Of a DNA stretch of 64,000 nucleotides, positions 1 to 7,952 are shown one piece after another. The position numbers and the translations under genes were made by a program. The DNA comes from JAGOCV01 sp049445855 (GTDB lineage Bacteria > Pseudomonadota > Gammaproteobacteria > Burkholderiales > Burkholderiaceae_C): assembly GCF_049445855.1 (NCBI RefSeq), contig NZ_JBMSDV010000003.1:310001-374000 (forward strand). Reading direction: 5' to 3'. Position 1 is the stretch's first letter; each line of letters starts with the position of its first letter. The notes under the pieces were generated by a model. The model was not told the origin of the DNA, did not search any database, and saw nothing but the letters and a program-made list of their open reading frames with translations.

Positions 1-183
1 CTCTCGGGCATCAACCCGGTGTACTGGCAGTTCTGGCTGGGCCTGGCGCTGGTGCTGGTGATGCTCTTCATGCCCGATGGTCTGCTGGGTACCTCGTCGC
101 GGCTGAAGGCGCTGTGGCGTCGTCGCAGCGGTGCGGCAGCGAAGAAGGAAAGCGTGAAGAAAGAAGGAGCGGGCCATGCTTGA
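1..183 (+). CDS. livM: Branched-chain amino acid-type ABC transporter permease LivM, C-terminal fragment
   Basis: Only the last 60 codons are in the window, so the start lies upstream. The visible part is a final hydrophobic segment (WLGLALVLVMLFMPDGLLG) followed by a basic, lysine- and arginine-rich cytoplasmic tail, which is the usual end of LivM-family inner-membrane permeases. The identity is supported by context: the stop codon overlaps the start of a livG-type ATPase by 8 bases, and a livF-type ATPase follows. This is the permease half of an uptake system for an unknown substrate. The matching binding protein is probably the one at 4825. Confidence 0.8.
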   Translation, partial: LSGINPVYWQFWLGLALVLVMLFMPDGLLGTSSRLKALWRRRSGAAAKKESVKKEGAGHA

Positions 184-919
184 AGTCAGCCAGCTCTCCA
201 AGAACTTCGGCGCGCTCGCGGCCACACAGTCGGTGAGCCTGAAGCTCGCACCCGGCGCCCGCCACGCGCTCATCGGCCCGAACGGCGCGGGCAAGACGAC
301 GCTGATCAACCTGCTCACCGGCAACCTGCGGCCGGATGCGGGCAGCATCACGCTCGCGGGCGAAGACATGGTGCCGCTCAAGGCGCACCAGCGCGCGCGT
401 GCGGGCCTGGCGCGCACGTACCAGATCAACTCGTTGTTCCTCGAGTTCACGCCGCTGGAGTCGGTGGCCGTGGCCATTGCGCAGCGTGAAGGCCAGGCCT
501 TCCGGCTGTTCGGGTTCCGCAAGTTCGGAGCGGCGGCGGGGGAAGAAGCCGCTGCACTGCTCGAAGCCGTGGGCCTGGGCAGCCATCTGCACGACCGTGT
601 GTCGCTGATGCCGTACGGCCAGCAGCGCTTGCTGGAGGTGGCGCTCGCGCTCGCCGGCAAGCCCAAGGTGCTGTTGCTCGACGAGCCCGCCGCGGGCGTG
701 TCCAACGAAGCGAGCCGCCGTCTCTTCGACGTGATCGAGAAGCTGCCGGCCGATCTCGCGATCCTGCTGATCGAGCACGACATGCGGCTCGTCTTCCGCT
801 TTGCGCATCGCATCTCGGTGTTGGTGGGCGGCGCGGTGCTGACGGAGGGGCTCCCATCGGAGATCGCCGCCGACCCGCGTGTGCGCGAGGTCTACCTGGG
901 GAGCCGTCATGCTGCTTGA
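176..919 (+). CDS. livG: Liv-type ABC transporter ATP-binding protein LivG
   Basis: A cytoplasmic ATPase of 247 residues energising an HAAT-family (branched-chain amino acid type) importer. Walker A is GPNGAGKT at residues 34-41. The Walker B stretch VLLLDEP is at about 165-171 and the switch histidine at 201. The family signature is degenerate (LMPYGQQR near 144-151), as is common in LivG. The ATG lies inside the end of livM and the 3' end overlaps livF, so the three are translationally coupled. The substrate cannot be read from sequence; the neighbouring ring-cleavage genes suggest an aromatic or heterocyclic acid rather than an amino acid (inference). Confidence 0.93.
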   Translation: MLEVSQLSKNFGALAATQSVSLKLAPGARHALIGPNGAGKTTLINLLTGNLRPDAGSITLAGEDMVPLKAHQRARAGLARTYQINSLFLEFTPLESVAVAIAQREGQAFRLFGFRKFGAAAGEEAAALLEAVGLGSHLHDRVSLMPYGQQRLLEVALALAGKPKVLLLDEPAAGVSNEASRRLFDVIEKLPADLAILLIEHDMRLVFRFAHRISVLVGGAVLTEGLPSEIAADPRVREVYLGSRHAA

Positions 920-1625
920 AGTCGACCATCTCGTGGCTGGACATGGGGAAGCGATCGCGCTGCACGATATTTCGGTGACGCTGCCCGAGGGCGAAAGCCT
1001 CGCAGTGCTTGGGCGCAACGGCGCGGGCAAGACCACGCTGCTCGAAACGCTGATGGGCCTGACCACCGTGCATGGCCGCAGCATCCGCTTCGCAGGTGAG
1101 GACATCACGTCGCTCTCGCCGGTGCGCCGTGCGCGGCGCGGGCTCGGCTGGGTGCCGCAGGAGCGCGAGGTGTTCCCGTCGCTCACCGTGGCGCAGAACC
1201 TCACCGTCGTGCACCGGCCCGGTCCCTGGGACCTGGCCAAAGTGCTGCAGCTGTTTCCACGCCTGGGTGAGCGCGCTGCCAACATGGGCAACCAGCTGTC
1301 CGGTGGCGAGCAGCAGATGCTGGCGATCGGCCGCGCGCTGATGACGAATCCGCGCCTGCTCCTGCTGGACGAGCCGATGGAAGGGCTCGCCCCGATCATC
1401 GTGGAAGAGCTGTCCGCTGCCATCACCGCGATGGTGCGGGAGTCGGGCCTGTCGGCCATTGTGGTGGAGCAGCATCCGGTGGTGGCGCTGTCGATGAGCA
1501 CACGCGCACTGGTGCTGGAGCAGGGGCGCGCCGTACACGAAGCCGCGAGCGATGTGCTCGCCAGCGACCATGCAGCGCTCGACCGCTACCTCGGCGTCGG
1601 CATCGAGGGCACGGAGGCCGCATGA
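909..1625 (+). CDS. livF: Liv-type ABC transporter ATP-binding protein LivF
   Basis: Second ATPase of the importer, 238 residues from the ATG at 909. That start overlaps the livG stop and gives the standard LivF N-terminus MLLEVDHL; an upstream in-frame codon at 879 would add a non-homologous decapeptide. Walker A GRNGAGKT is at 35-42, the signature LSGGEQQ at 130-136 and Walker B LLLLDEP at 150-156. The stop overlaps the creatininase-family start by 4 bases (ATGA), which ties transport to the catabolic genes that follow. Confidence 0.93.
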   Translation: MLLEVDHLVAGHGEAIALHDISVTLPEGESLAVLGRNGAGKTTLLETLMGLTTVHGRSIRFAGEDITSLSPVRRARRGLGWVPQEREVFPSLTVAQNLTVVHRPGPWDLAKVLQLFPRLGERAANMGNQLSGGEQQMLAIGRALMTNPRLLLLDEPMEGLAPIIVEELSAAITAMVRESGLSAIVVEQHPVVALSMSTRALVLEQGRAVHEAASDVLASDHAALDRYLGVGIEGTEAA

Positions 1626-2512
1626 GCGATTCCGCGCGCGACATCTTCGCCGGCACCATCGCCGAGATGACCTGGTACGAGGTCGAGAAGGCGGCGAAGG
1701 AAGGCGCGGTGCTGCTGTGGGCGTTCGGCGTGATCGAGCAGCACGGCCCGCACCTGCCGACGGGCACCGACGTGTACCTGCCGTCCTCGCGGCTGCGCGA
1801 TGTGAAGGCCGAGCTCGCGCAACGCGGCATCCAGGCGCTGATCGTGCCGCCGTACTACTGGGGCGTGAATGTGGTGTCGGGCGCGTTCCCGGCGTCGTAC
1901 CGCGTGCGCCCGCAGATCATGCGCGAACTCGTCGCCGACGTGTTCTGCAGCCTCGAGACCGACGGCTTCAGCCGCGTGTTCTGCTTCTCGGGTCACGGCG
2001 ATGCGCTGCACAACCGCACCATCTGGGAAGCGATCGGCCTGGGCCGCGAACGCACGGAGATGGACATCGGCTTCGTGATCGAGGACGCGCTGGCTGCACG
2101 GCTCGGCTTCTCGCGGGACGACCCGCGCGTCGCGCTGCATCCCGAGGCCTCGGTGGAAGACGCACCGTTCCGCTTCATGCAGATCGACAGTTCATCGCCA
2201 TCGGCGGCCATCGACGGCGCCAAGCGCTATGTCGACGTGCATGCCGGCTGCTGGGAGACGTCGATGATGATGGTTGCCCATCCGGAACTCGTGCGCGAGG
2301 AGCTGCGCGTCGGTCTCAAGTCCACCGACTACGGTCCCGACGATCTCGCCGAATGGCGCCATGGCTTCGAGCGCGCAAGGAAGAAAACCCCGCTGGGCTA
2401 TTTCGGCGATCCGGCTGCCGCAACGCGCGACGAGGGCTTGCTTTCCGCCGCCATTGCCGCGACCCGCGCAGCGGACGCCATCGAGGCACGCATCGCAAAG
2501 CCAACGCGATGA
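1622..2512 (+). CDS. Creatininase-family (creatinine amidohydrolase-like) metal-dependent hydrolase
   Basis: A 296-residue protein of the creatininase family. These enzymes use two metal ions to open cyclic amides or hydrolyse related C-N bonds. Likely metal ligands are visible as Glu39 and His41 in EQHGPHLP, Asp50 in PTGTD, and His125 in FSGHGD. Creatininase has a Glu shortly after that last His; here an Asp occupies it. The gene overlaps livF by 4 bases and precedes a tautomerase gene in a meta-cleavage operon, so the natural substrate is probably a lactam or amide intermediate rather than creatinine (inference). Family assignment is firm, substrate unknown. Confidence 0.85.
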   Translation: MSDSARDIFAGTIAEMTWYEVEKAAKEGAVLLWAFGVIEQHGPHLPTGTDVYLPSSRLRDVKAELAQRGIQALIVPPYYWGVNVVSGAFPASYRVRPQIMRELVADVFCSLETDGFSRVFCFSGHGDALHNRTIWEAIGLGRERTEMDIGFVIEDALAARLGFSRDDPRVALHPEASVEDAPFRFMQIDSSSPSAAIDGAKRYVDVHAGCWETSMMMVAHPELVREELRVGLKSTDYGPDDLAEWRHGFERARKKTPLGYFGDPAAATRDEGLLSAAIAATRAADAIEARIAKPTR

Positions 2513-2533
2513 AAACCTGTTGAAGGAAAACCC

Positions 2534-2728
2534 ATGCCCATCGCACATGTTTCCATCATGGAAGGCCACGACGACCAGAAGAAGGCCGACATCATCGCCG
2601 CCGTCACCGAGGCGTTGCACCAGAGCATGGGCGCGCCGCACGAGGTGATCCGCGTGCTCATCAACGAAGTGCCGCGCACCCAGTGGGGCATCGGCGGCAA
2701 GACGGCATTCGCGCTCGGCAAACACTGA
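2534..2728 (+). CDS. 4-oxalocrotonate tautomerase-family protein
   Basis: A 64-residue protein starting Met-Pro, so processing exposes the catalytic N-terminal Pro1 of the tautomerase superfamily. The length and the GIGG motif match 4-oxalocrotonate tautomerase (4-OT), which isomerises 2-hydroxymuconate to 2-oxo-3-hexenedioate. Numbered from Pro1, Arg39 is kept, but the canonical catalytic Arg11 is His and Phe50 is Trp. The protein may therefore act on a different dienol or have altered activity. It sits just before acetaldehyde dehydrogenase and the aldolase, where a 4-OT is expected. Confidence 0.85.
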   Translation: MPIAHVSIMEGHDDQKKADIIAAVTEALHQSMGAPHEVIRVLINEVPRTQWGIGGKTAFALGKH

Positions 2729-2769
2729 GCCCGCACCTGGTGCACGACAGAAAATCCAAGGAGACTCGA

Positions 2770-3717
2770 TTGACTGAAGGAAAGATCAAGGCCGCGATCA
2801 TCGGCTCGGGCAACATCGGAACCGACCTGATGATCAAGATCATGCGCCACGGCGCCAACATCGAAATGGGCGCGATGGTCGGCATCGACCCGGCATCGGA
2901 CGGCCTTGCGCGTGCCGACCGTCTCGGCGTGCCCACCACGCCGGGCGGGCTCGAGGGCCTGCTCGCCATGCCCGGCTTCAAGGACATCCGCATCGCGTTC
3001 GACGCGACGTCGGCCGGTGCGCACAGGAAGCACGACGAGGTGCTGCGCCAGCACGGCATCCGCCTGGTGGACCTGACGCCCGCGGCGCTCGGGCCCTTCG
3101 TGGTGCCGGTGGTGAACCTGGACGAACACCTCGCGGCGCCCAACCTCAACATGGTCACGTGCGGCGGGCAGGCCACCATCCCGATGGTGGCGGCAGTGTC
3201 GAAGGTGGCGAAGGTGCATTACGGCGAGATCGTCGCGAGCATCTCGAGCAAATCGGCAGGGCCCGGCACGCGCGCCAACATCGACGAATTCACCGAGACG
3301 ACGTCGAAGGCCATCGAAACCGTGGGCGGCGCGACGCGCGGCAAGGCCATCATCGTGCTGAACCCGGCAGAGCCGCCGCTCATCATGCGCGACACGGTGT
3401 TCGTGCTGTCCGAGATGGCCGACACCGCCGCCATCGAGAAGAGCATCGAGGACATGGTGGCCCGCGTGCAGAAGTACGTGCCGGGCTACCGCCTCAAGCA
3501 GAAGGTGCAGTTCGACGTGGTGCCGGCGGACCAGCCGCTCAACGTGCCGGGCGTGGGCCGCATGTCGGGCCTCAAGACGTCCGTCTTCCTCGAAGTGGAG
3601 GGCGCTGCGCATTACCTGCCTGCGTACGCCGGCAATCTGGACATCATGACCTCGGCTGCGCTGGCCTGCGCCGAGCGCATTGCCGCGACGATGCGTGCCG
3701 AAGCGGCCGTGGCCTGA
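2770..3717 (+). CDS. Acetaldehyde dehydrogenase (acylating), meta-cleavage pathway
   Basis: A cytoplasmic enzyme of 315 residues that oxidises acetaldehyde to acetyl-CoA with NAD and CoA, normally in a channelled complex with the aldolase encoded next. I place the start at the TTG at 2770: it has an AAGGAGA ribosome-binding site at 2757-2763 and gives the conserved TEGKIKAAIIGSGNIG opening. Reading further upstream would run into the tautomerase gene. The Rossmann motif GSGNIG is at 12-17 and the nucleophile Cys131 in NMVTCGGQ. It belongs to the BphJ/DmpF/MhpF family, with length as expected. Confidence 0.94.
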   Translation: MTEGKIKAAIIGSGNIGTDLMIKIMRHGANIEMGAMVGIDPASDGLARADRLGVPTTPGGLEGLLAMPGFKDIRIAFDATSAGAHRKHDEVLRQHGIRLVDLTPAALGPFVVPVVNLDEHLAAPNLNMVTCGGQATIPMVAAVSKVAKVHYGEIVASISSKSAGPGTRANIDEFTETTSKAIETVGGATRGKAIIVLNPAEPPLIMRDTVFVLSEMADTAAIEKSIEDMVARVQKYVPGYRLKQKVQFDVVPADQPLNVPGVGRMSGLKTSVFLEVEGAAHYLPAYAGNLDIMTSAALACAERIAATMRAEAAVA

Positions 3718-3731
3718 AGGGAGACACACAC

Positions 3732-4769
3732 ATGACCACGAACCTCAAGGACCGCAAGCTCTACATCTCCGACGTGACGCTGCGCGATGGCAGCCACGCG
3801 ATCCGCCACCAGTACTCGGTGCAGAACGCCATCGACATCGCGAAGGCGCTGGACGAGGCCAGGGTCGACTCCATCGAAGTCGCCCACGGCGACGGCCTGG
3901 CCGGCTCGTCCTTCAACTACGGATTCGGTGCCCACACCGATCTCGAATGGATCGAAGCCGTTGCCTCCACCGTCAAGCACGCCAAGGTCGCCACGCTGCT
4001 GCTGCCCGGCATCGGCACCGTCCATGACCTGAAAGCCGCCTACGACGCCGGCGCCCGCATCGTGCGCGTGGCCACCCACTGCACCGAGGCCGACGTCTCG
4101 CGCCAGCACATCGAGGCCGCCCGCAACCTGGGCATGGACACCGTCGGCTTCCTGATGATGAGCCACATGACCACGCCGCAGAACTTGGCCCAGCAGGCCA
4201 GGCTCATGGAAAGCTACGGTGCGACCTGCATCTACGTGGTCGATTCCGGTGGTGCTTTGGGCATGAACGACGTGCGCGACCGCTTCCGCGCCTTCAAGGA
4301 CGTCCTGAAGCCCGAGACGCACACCGGCATGCACGCCCACCACAACCTGAGCCTGGGCGTGGCCAACTCGATCGTGGCGGCCGAAGAGGGCTGCGACCGC
4401 ATCGACGCGAGCCTGGCCGGCATGGGCGCGGGCGCGGGCAACGCGCCGCTGGAAGTCTTCATCGCCGCCGCCGAGCGCCAGGGCTGGAAGCATGGCTGCG
4501 ACCTGTACAAGCTGATGGACGCGGCCGACGACATCGTGCGGCCCCTGCAGGACCGGCCGGTGCGCGTGGACCGCGAGACGCTGGCGCTGGGCTATGCAGG
4601 CGTGTACTCCAGCTTCCTGCGCCACTCGGAAGCGGCCGCTGCCCGCTACAACATCAAGACGGTGGACATCCTCGTCGAACTGGGCAAGCGCCGCATGGTC
4701 GGCGGCCAGGAGGACATGATCGTCGACGTCGCGCTCGACCTGCTCAAGAAGCAGGGCGCAGTGGCGTGA
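3732..4769 (+). CDS. 4-hydroxy-2-oxovalerate aldolase
   Basis: A 345-residue class II (Mn-dependent) aldolase splitting 4-hydroxy-2-oxovalerate into pyruvate and acetaldehyde; the acetaldehyde passes to the dehydrogenase encoded 14 bases upstream. The active-site stretch TLRDGSHAIRHQ lies at 16-27 (Arg18 and Asp19 catalytic or metal-binding) and the metal motif HAHH at 201-204. The C-terminal GYAGVYSSFLRH segment is typical of the BphI/DmpG/MhpE family. The ATG at 3732 gives the conserved N-terminus; longer in-frame extension overlaps the dehydrogenase and is not homologous. Confidence 0.95.
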   Translation: MTTNLKDRKLYISDVTLRDGSHAIRHQYSVQNAIDIAKALDEARVDSIEVAHGDGLAGSSFNYGFGAHTDLEWIEAVASTVKHAKVATLLLPGIGTVHDLKAAYDAGARIVRVATHCTEADVSRQHIEAARNLGMDTVGFLMMSHMTTPQNLAQQARLMESYGATCIYVVDSGGALGMNDVRDRFRAFKDVLKPETHTGMHAHHNLSLGVANSIVAAEEGCDRIDASLAGMGAGAGNAPLEVFIAAAERQGWKHGCDLYKLMDAADDIVRPLQDRPVRVDRETLALGYAGVYSSFLRHSEAAAARYNIKTVDILVELGKRRMVGGQEDMIVDVALDLLKKQGAVA

Positions 4770-4824
4770 TTCCTGCACGCAGAGTTTCCTTTTCCAACCT
4801 CAACCTTCGACTGGAGTATTCGCC

Positions 4825-5991
4825 ATGAATGGATTCCCCCGCAAGATGCTCGGTGGCCTGCTGGCCGCCGCTGCACTCGCCACCCCACCTGCCGCGTTTG
4901 CACAGGACACCATCAAGATCGGCTTCATCGGCGAGATGTCCGGCCCGTTCGCGGAATTCGGCCGCCAGATGCAGACCGGCATCCGCACCTTCCAGAAGCA
5001 GCACGGCGAAACCGTCGCGGGCAAGAAGATCGAGGTGATCTACAAGGACGCCGGCGGCCCGAACCCCGAACTCGCCAAGCGCCACGCGCAGGAACTCGTG
5101 CTGCGCGACAAGGTGAGCGTACTCACCGGCTTCGGCTTCACGCCCAATGCCGCAGCCGTCGCGCCCATCGCAACCGAAGCCAAGGTGCCGATGGTGGTGA
5201 TGAACGCTGCCGCCGGTGGGCTGACGGCGCGCTCGCCCTACATGGCGCGCGTGTCGTTCTCGTTCCCCGACGTGGTGCCGCCGATGGCCGACTGGGCCGT
5301 GCGCCAGGGCTACAAGAAGGCCTTCGTGCTGGTGGCCGACTACGCGCCGGGTCACGACGTCGAAACCTCGTTCCTCGCGGCCTACAAGAAGGCCGGCGGC
5401 GAGATCGTCGGCAACGTGCGCGTGCCCATGACCACCACCGAGTTCGCCCCGTACCTGCAGCGTGTGAAGGACCTCAAGCCCGATGTGCTCTTCGCCTACG
5501 TGAATGCGGGCGATGTGGCCCCGGCCTTCATCAAGGAATTCCGCACGCGCGGCCTGCCCGAAGCCGGCATCAAGCTCATCGGCACCGGCGACATCACCTA
5601 CGAAGCCAGCCTCAAGGCCATGGGCGACTACGCGCTCGACACCGTGACCGTGTACCCGTACTCGGCCGCGCACAAGTCCGACATGAACGCGCGCTTCGTC
5701 AAGGACTTCATGGACATCAGCCCGCAGAAGGAACTGCCCACCGTCATGGGCCTGTCCGCCTATGACGCGATGGCTGTGATCTACGAAGCGATCAAGAAGA
5801 CCGGCGGCAAGACCGACGGCGACGCCATCATCGGTGCGCTCAAGGGCCTGCAGATCGACAGCCCGCGTGGCCCGCTGGGCATCAGCGCCACCACGCGCGA
5901 TGTCGTGCAGAACCACTACATCCGCCGTGTGCAACGCGTGAACGGCGAACTCCAGAACGTGGAGTTCGAGACAATCAAGCCTGCGAACTGA
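4825..5991 (+). CDS. Periplasmic substrate-binding protein of a Liv-type ABC transporter
   Basis: A 388-residue binding protein of the Peripla_BP_6 (LivJ/LivK-like) family. A Sec signal peptide occupies about the first 26 residues (cleavage near AFA-QDT). The mature protein opens with DTIKIGFIGEMSGPFAEFG, the usual first strand of this fold. It lies within the catabolic operon downstream of the aldolase and is the likely receptor for the permease and ATPases at the start of the window. The ligand is unknown; co-location with an aminophenol-type ring dioxygenase suggests an aromatic carboxylate (inference). Confidence 0.9.
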   Translation: MNGFPRKMLGGLLAAAALATPPAAFAQDTIKIGFIGEMSGPFAEFGRQMQTGIRTFQKQHGETVAGKKIEVIYKDAGGPNPELAKRHAQELVLRDKVSVLTGFGFTPNAAAVAPIATEAKVPMVVMNAAAGGLTARSPYMARVSFSFPDVVPPMADWAVRQGYKKAFVLVADYAPGHDVETSFLAAYKKAGGEIVGNVRVPMTTTEFAPYLQRVKDLKPDVLFAYVNAGDVAPAFIKEFRTRGLPEAGIKLIGTGDITYEASLKAMGDYALDTVTVYPYSAAHKSDMNARFVKDFMDISPQKELPTVMGLSAYDAMAVIYEAIKKTGGKTDGDAIIGALKGLQIDSPRGPLGISATTRDVVQNHYIRRVQRVNGELQNVEFETIKPAN

Positions 5992-6016
5992 TCCAGGCTT
6001 TCCAGGAGATCCACAG

Positions 6017-6421
6017 ATGCCCAAGATCCTCGTCCAGAGCGACAAGGCCCCGGTGACCGGCTTCACCGACAAGAGCAAACCCTCGCCGCTGGCGCAGGCC
6101 ATCCGCGCCGGCGACATGCTGTACGTGTCGGGCCAGGGTCCGCTGGACCCGGCCACGCGTGAGGTGGTGAGCGACGACATCGCCATGCAGACGCGCCAGA
6201 CGCTGCTCAACCTCACGGCGGTGCTGGCCGCTGGCGGTGCGTCGCTGTCGCAGGTGGTCAACATGCGCGTGTGCCTGCGCGACACGGCGGACTTTCCCGC
6301 GTTCAACGAAGCCTTCCGCGACTTCATGGACGGCGAGAAGGTCACTCGCACCTGCACCGGCGGCACGCCGCACCGCAAGGGCGTGAAGGTCGAGATCGAC
6401 TGCGTTGCCTACCTGGGATGA
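6017..6421 (+). CDS. RidA/YjgF-family protein, candidate 2-aminomuconate deaminase
   Basis: A 134-residue RidA-fold protein. The core YVSGQGPLDP and the conserved Arg in the TRT segment near residue 113 are present, as is the VEIDCVAYLG end. Two roles fit the family: general imine/enamine deaminase (RidA), or the dedicated 2-aminomuconate deaminase (the NbaF/AmnD type), which also has this fold. Position directly before a 3-hydroxyanthranilate-dioxygenase-like gene, overlapping it by 4 bases, and next to a 4-OT, a dehydrogenase and an aldolase favours the dedicated deaminase (inference). Confidence 0.85.
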   Translation: MPKILVQSDKAPVTGFTDKSKPSPLAQAIRAGDMLYVSGQGPLDPATREVVSDDIAMQTRQTLLNLTAVLAAGGASLSQVVNMRVCLRDTADFPAFNEAFRDFMDGEKVTRTCTGGTPHRKGVKVEIDCVAYLG

Positions 6422-7020
6422 ACGAGATGGCCGACCAGAAAGCCTCCGGACGCAAGATCCCCGACTACACGATGCCCATCGTCGCCCTGCAGGACCGCGT
6501 GCAGCACCTGTCGAGCAGCGGCAATTACGTGAGCGTGCTCTGGCAGCAGCCGGAGTCGCTCGTGTTCGTGGCGCGCGGGCGCACCTACCGCAGCGAGTTC
6601 CACATCAACCCCAGCGACGAGGTCATGTACCAGATCAAGGGTGAGATGCGGCTGCACTACCGCACGCCCGAAGGCAAGGAAGAGATCGCGGTGATCCCCG
6701 AAGGCTCGGCCATCCACACGCCTGCGGGCATCCCGCATTCACCGCGCTTTGCGGCCGACGCGTACGCGCTCATCCTCGAGCGCGAGCGCCGGCCCGGCGA
6801 GATCGACATCTTCCAGTGGTTCTGCCCCGAGTGCGACAACCTGCTGCACGAGGAGCATTACGGCGTCGGCGACTACGGCACCGACCCGGTGGCGCAGGCC
6901 TACCGCAATTTCTTCTACAACGAAGACCACCGCACCTGCAAGAAGTGCGGTCACGTCATGCCCAATGCGCTGGCCGAAGCGGAAGCGCAGGCGGGCAAGA
7001 CGCTCGGCTCGAACGACTGA
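6418..7020 (+). CDS. 3-hydroxyanthranilate 3,4-dioxygenase-like cupin
   Basis: A 200-residue non-haem Fe(II) extradiol dioxygenase of the cupin type. The predicted Fe ligands are the His and Glu of FHINPSDE and the His of GIPHSPRF. The C-terminus carries two CxxC pairs (FCPECD and CKKCGH), the rubredoxin-like second metal site typical of bacterial 3-hydroxyanthranilate dioxygenases. The ATG at 6418 overlaps the RidA-like stop; a second ATG at 6427 is possible. The family reaction opens 3-hydroxyanthranilate to 2-amino-3-carboxymuconate semialdehyde. The sequence differs enough from the canonical enzyme that another 2-aminophenol derivative could be the substrate. Confidence 0.82.
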   Translation: MNEMADQKASGRKIPDYTMPIVALQDRVQHLSSSGNYVSVLWQQPESLVFVARGRTYRSEFHINPSDEVMYQIKGEMRLHYRTPEGKEEIAVIPEGSAIHTPAGIPHSPRFAADAYALILERERRPGEIDIFQWFCPECDNLLHEEHYGVGDYGTDPVAQAYRNFFYNEDHRTCKKCGHVMPNALAEAEAQAGKTLGSND

Positions 7021-7027
7021 TGCGTCG

Positions 7028-7951
7028 ATGAGCGCCTTGACCATCGCGATCGGTGATGCCATCGTCACCCGCGTCGAGGATTCCCAGGGCCTGGGCTTCA
7101 TGCCGGGCGAGATGCTCGCCAACTACCAGCCCGGCCAGTGGGAGGCCGAGCGCGACTGGCTGGTGCCGGCCTTCTACGACCCGCAAGCCGACAGGCTGCG
7201 CACCAGCATCCATTCGTGGCTGGTGCGGACGCCACACCACACGGTGCTGATCGACGCCTGCATCGGCAACCACAAGCGCCGGCCGAGCATCGAACGCTTC
7301 AACATGCGCAACGAGCCGTGGATCGAGCGGCTGGCTGCGGCCGGTGCCAGCCCCGACGACATCGATTTCGTGATGTGCACGCACCTGCATGCCGACCACG
7401 TCGGCTGGAATACCCACCTGGTCGACGGGCGCTGGGTGCCCACGTTCCCGAACGCGAAATACCTGTTCACGCAAGCCGAGTTCGACCGCTGGGACGACCG
7501 GCGCGCCGATTACGTGGCGCGGCCGTTGAACCAATACGTGTTCGCGGACAGCATCCTGCCTGTCGTCGAGTCCGGCCAGATGGTGCTGGTGGACGACGGC
7601 CACACGGTGGACAACCTGCTGACCGTCGAAGCAGCCTATGGCCACTCGGCGGGGCACGTGAAGATCCGCCTCAAGTCGCGTGGCGAGCAGGGCATGTTCG
7701 CCGGGGACACGATCCACCACCCCTTGCAACTGCCGTTCCCGCATCTGCGTTCGGTTTTCGACGAGGACCCGGACAAGGCGCTGCAGGTGCGCCTTGCGAT
7801 GCTCGAAGACTGTGTGGAGACGGGCGCGCTGTTGATGCCCACGCACTTTGCCGCACCGCATTGCTGCCATGTCGAGCGGCAGAAGCCGCCTGCCGGCGTC
7901 GGCGCAGGCCCGGTGTCATACCGTGGCCGCTGGCACGGCTACGCCGGCTGA
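7028..7951 (+). CDS. Metallo-beta-lactamase-fold hydrolase
   Basis: A 307-residue protein with the metal-binding motif THLHADH at residues 118-124, followed by a second-site His in GHSAGH and an Asp in FAGDTIHH. This is the lactonase-like branch of the metallo-beta-lactamase superfamily. There is no signal peptide, so it is cytoplasmic. It starts 7 bases after the cupin dioxygenase stop and is the last gene of the operon. A role in lactone or thioester hydrolysis, or in protecting against a cyclised ring-cleavage product, is possible but not shown. Confidence 0.85.
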   Translation: MSALTIAIGDAIVTRVEDSQGLGFMPGEMLANYQPGQWEAERDWLVPAFYDPQADRLRTSIHSWLVRTPHHTVLIDACIGNHKRRPSIERFNMRNEPWIERLAAAGASPDDIDFVMCTHLHADHVGWNTHLVDGRWVPTFPNAKYLFTQAEFDRWDDRRADYVARPLNQYVFADSILPVVESGQMVLVDDGHTVDNLLTVEAAYGHSAGHVKIRLKSRGEQGMFAGDTIHHPLQLPFPHLRSVFDEDPDKALQVRLAMLEDCVETGALLMPTHFAAPHCCHVERQKPPAGVGAGPVSYRGRWHGYAG

Positions 7952-7952
7952 T

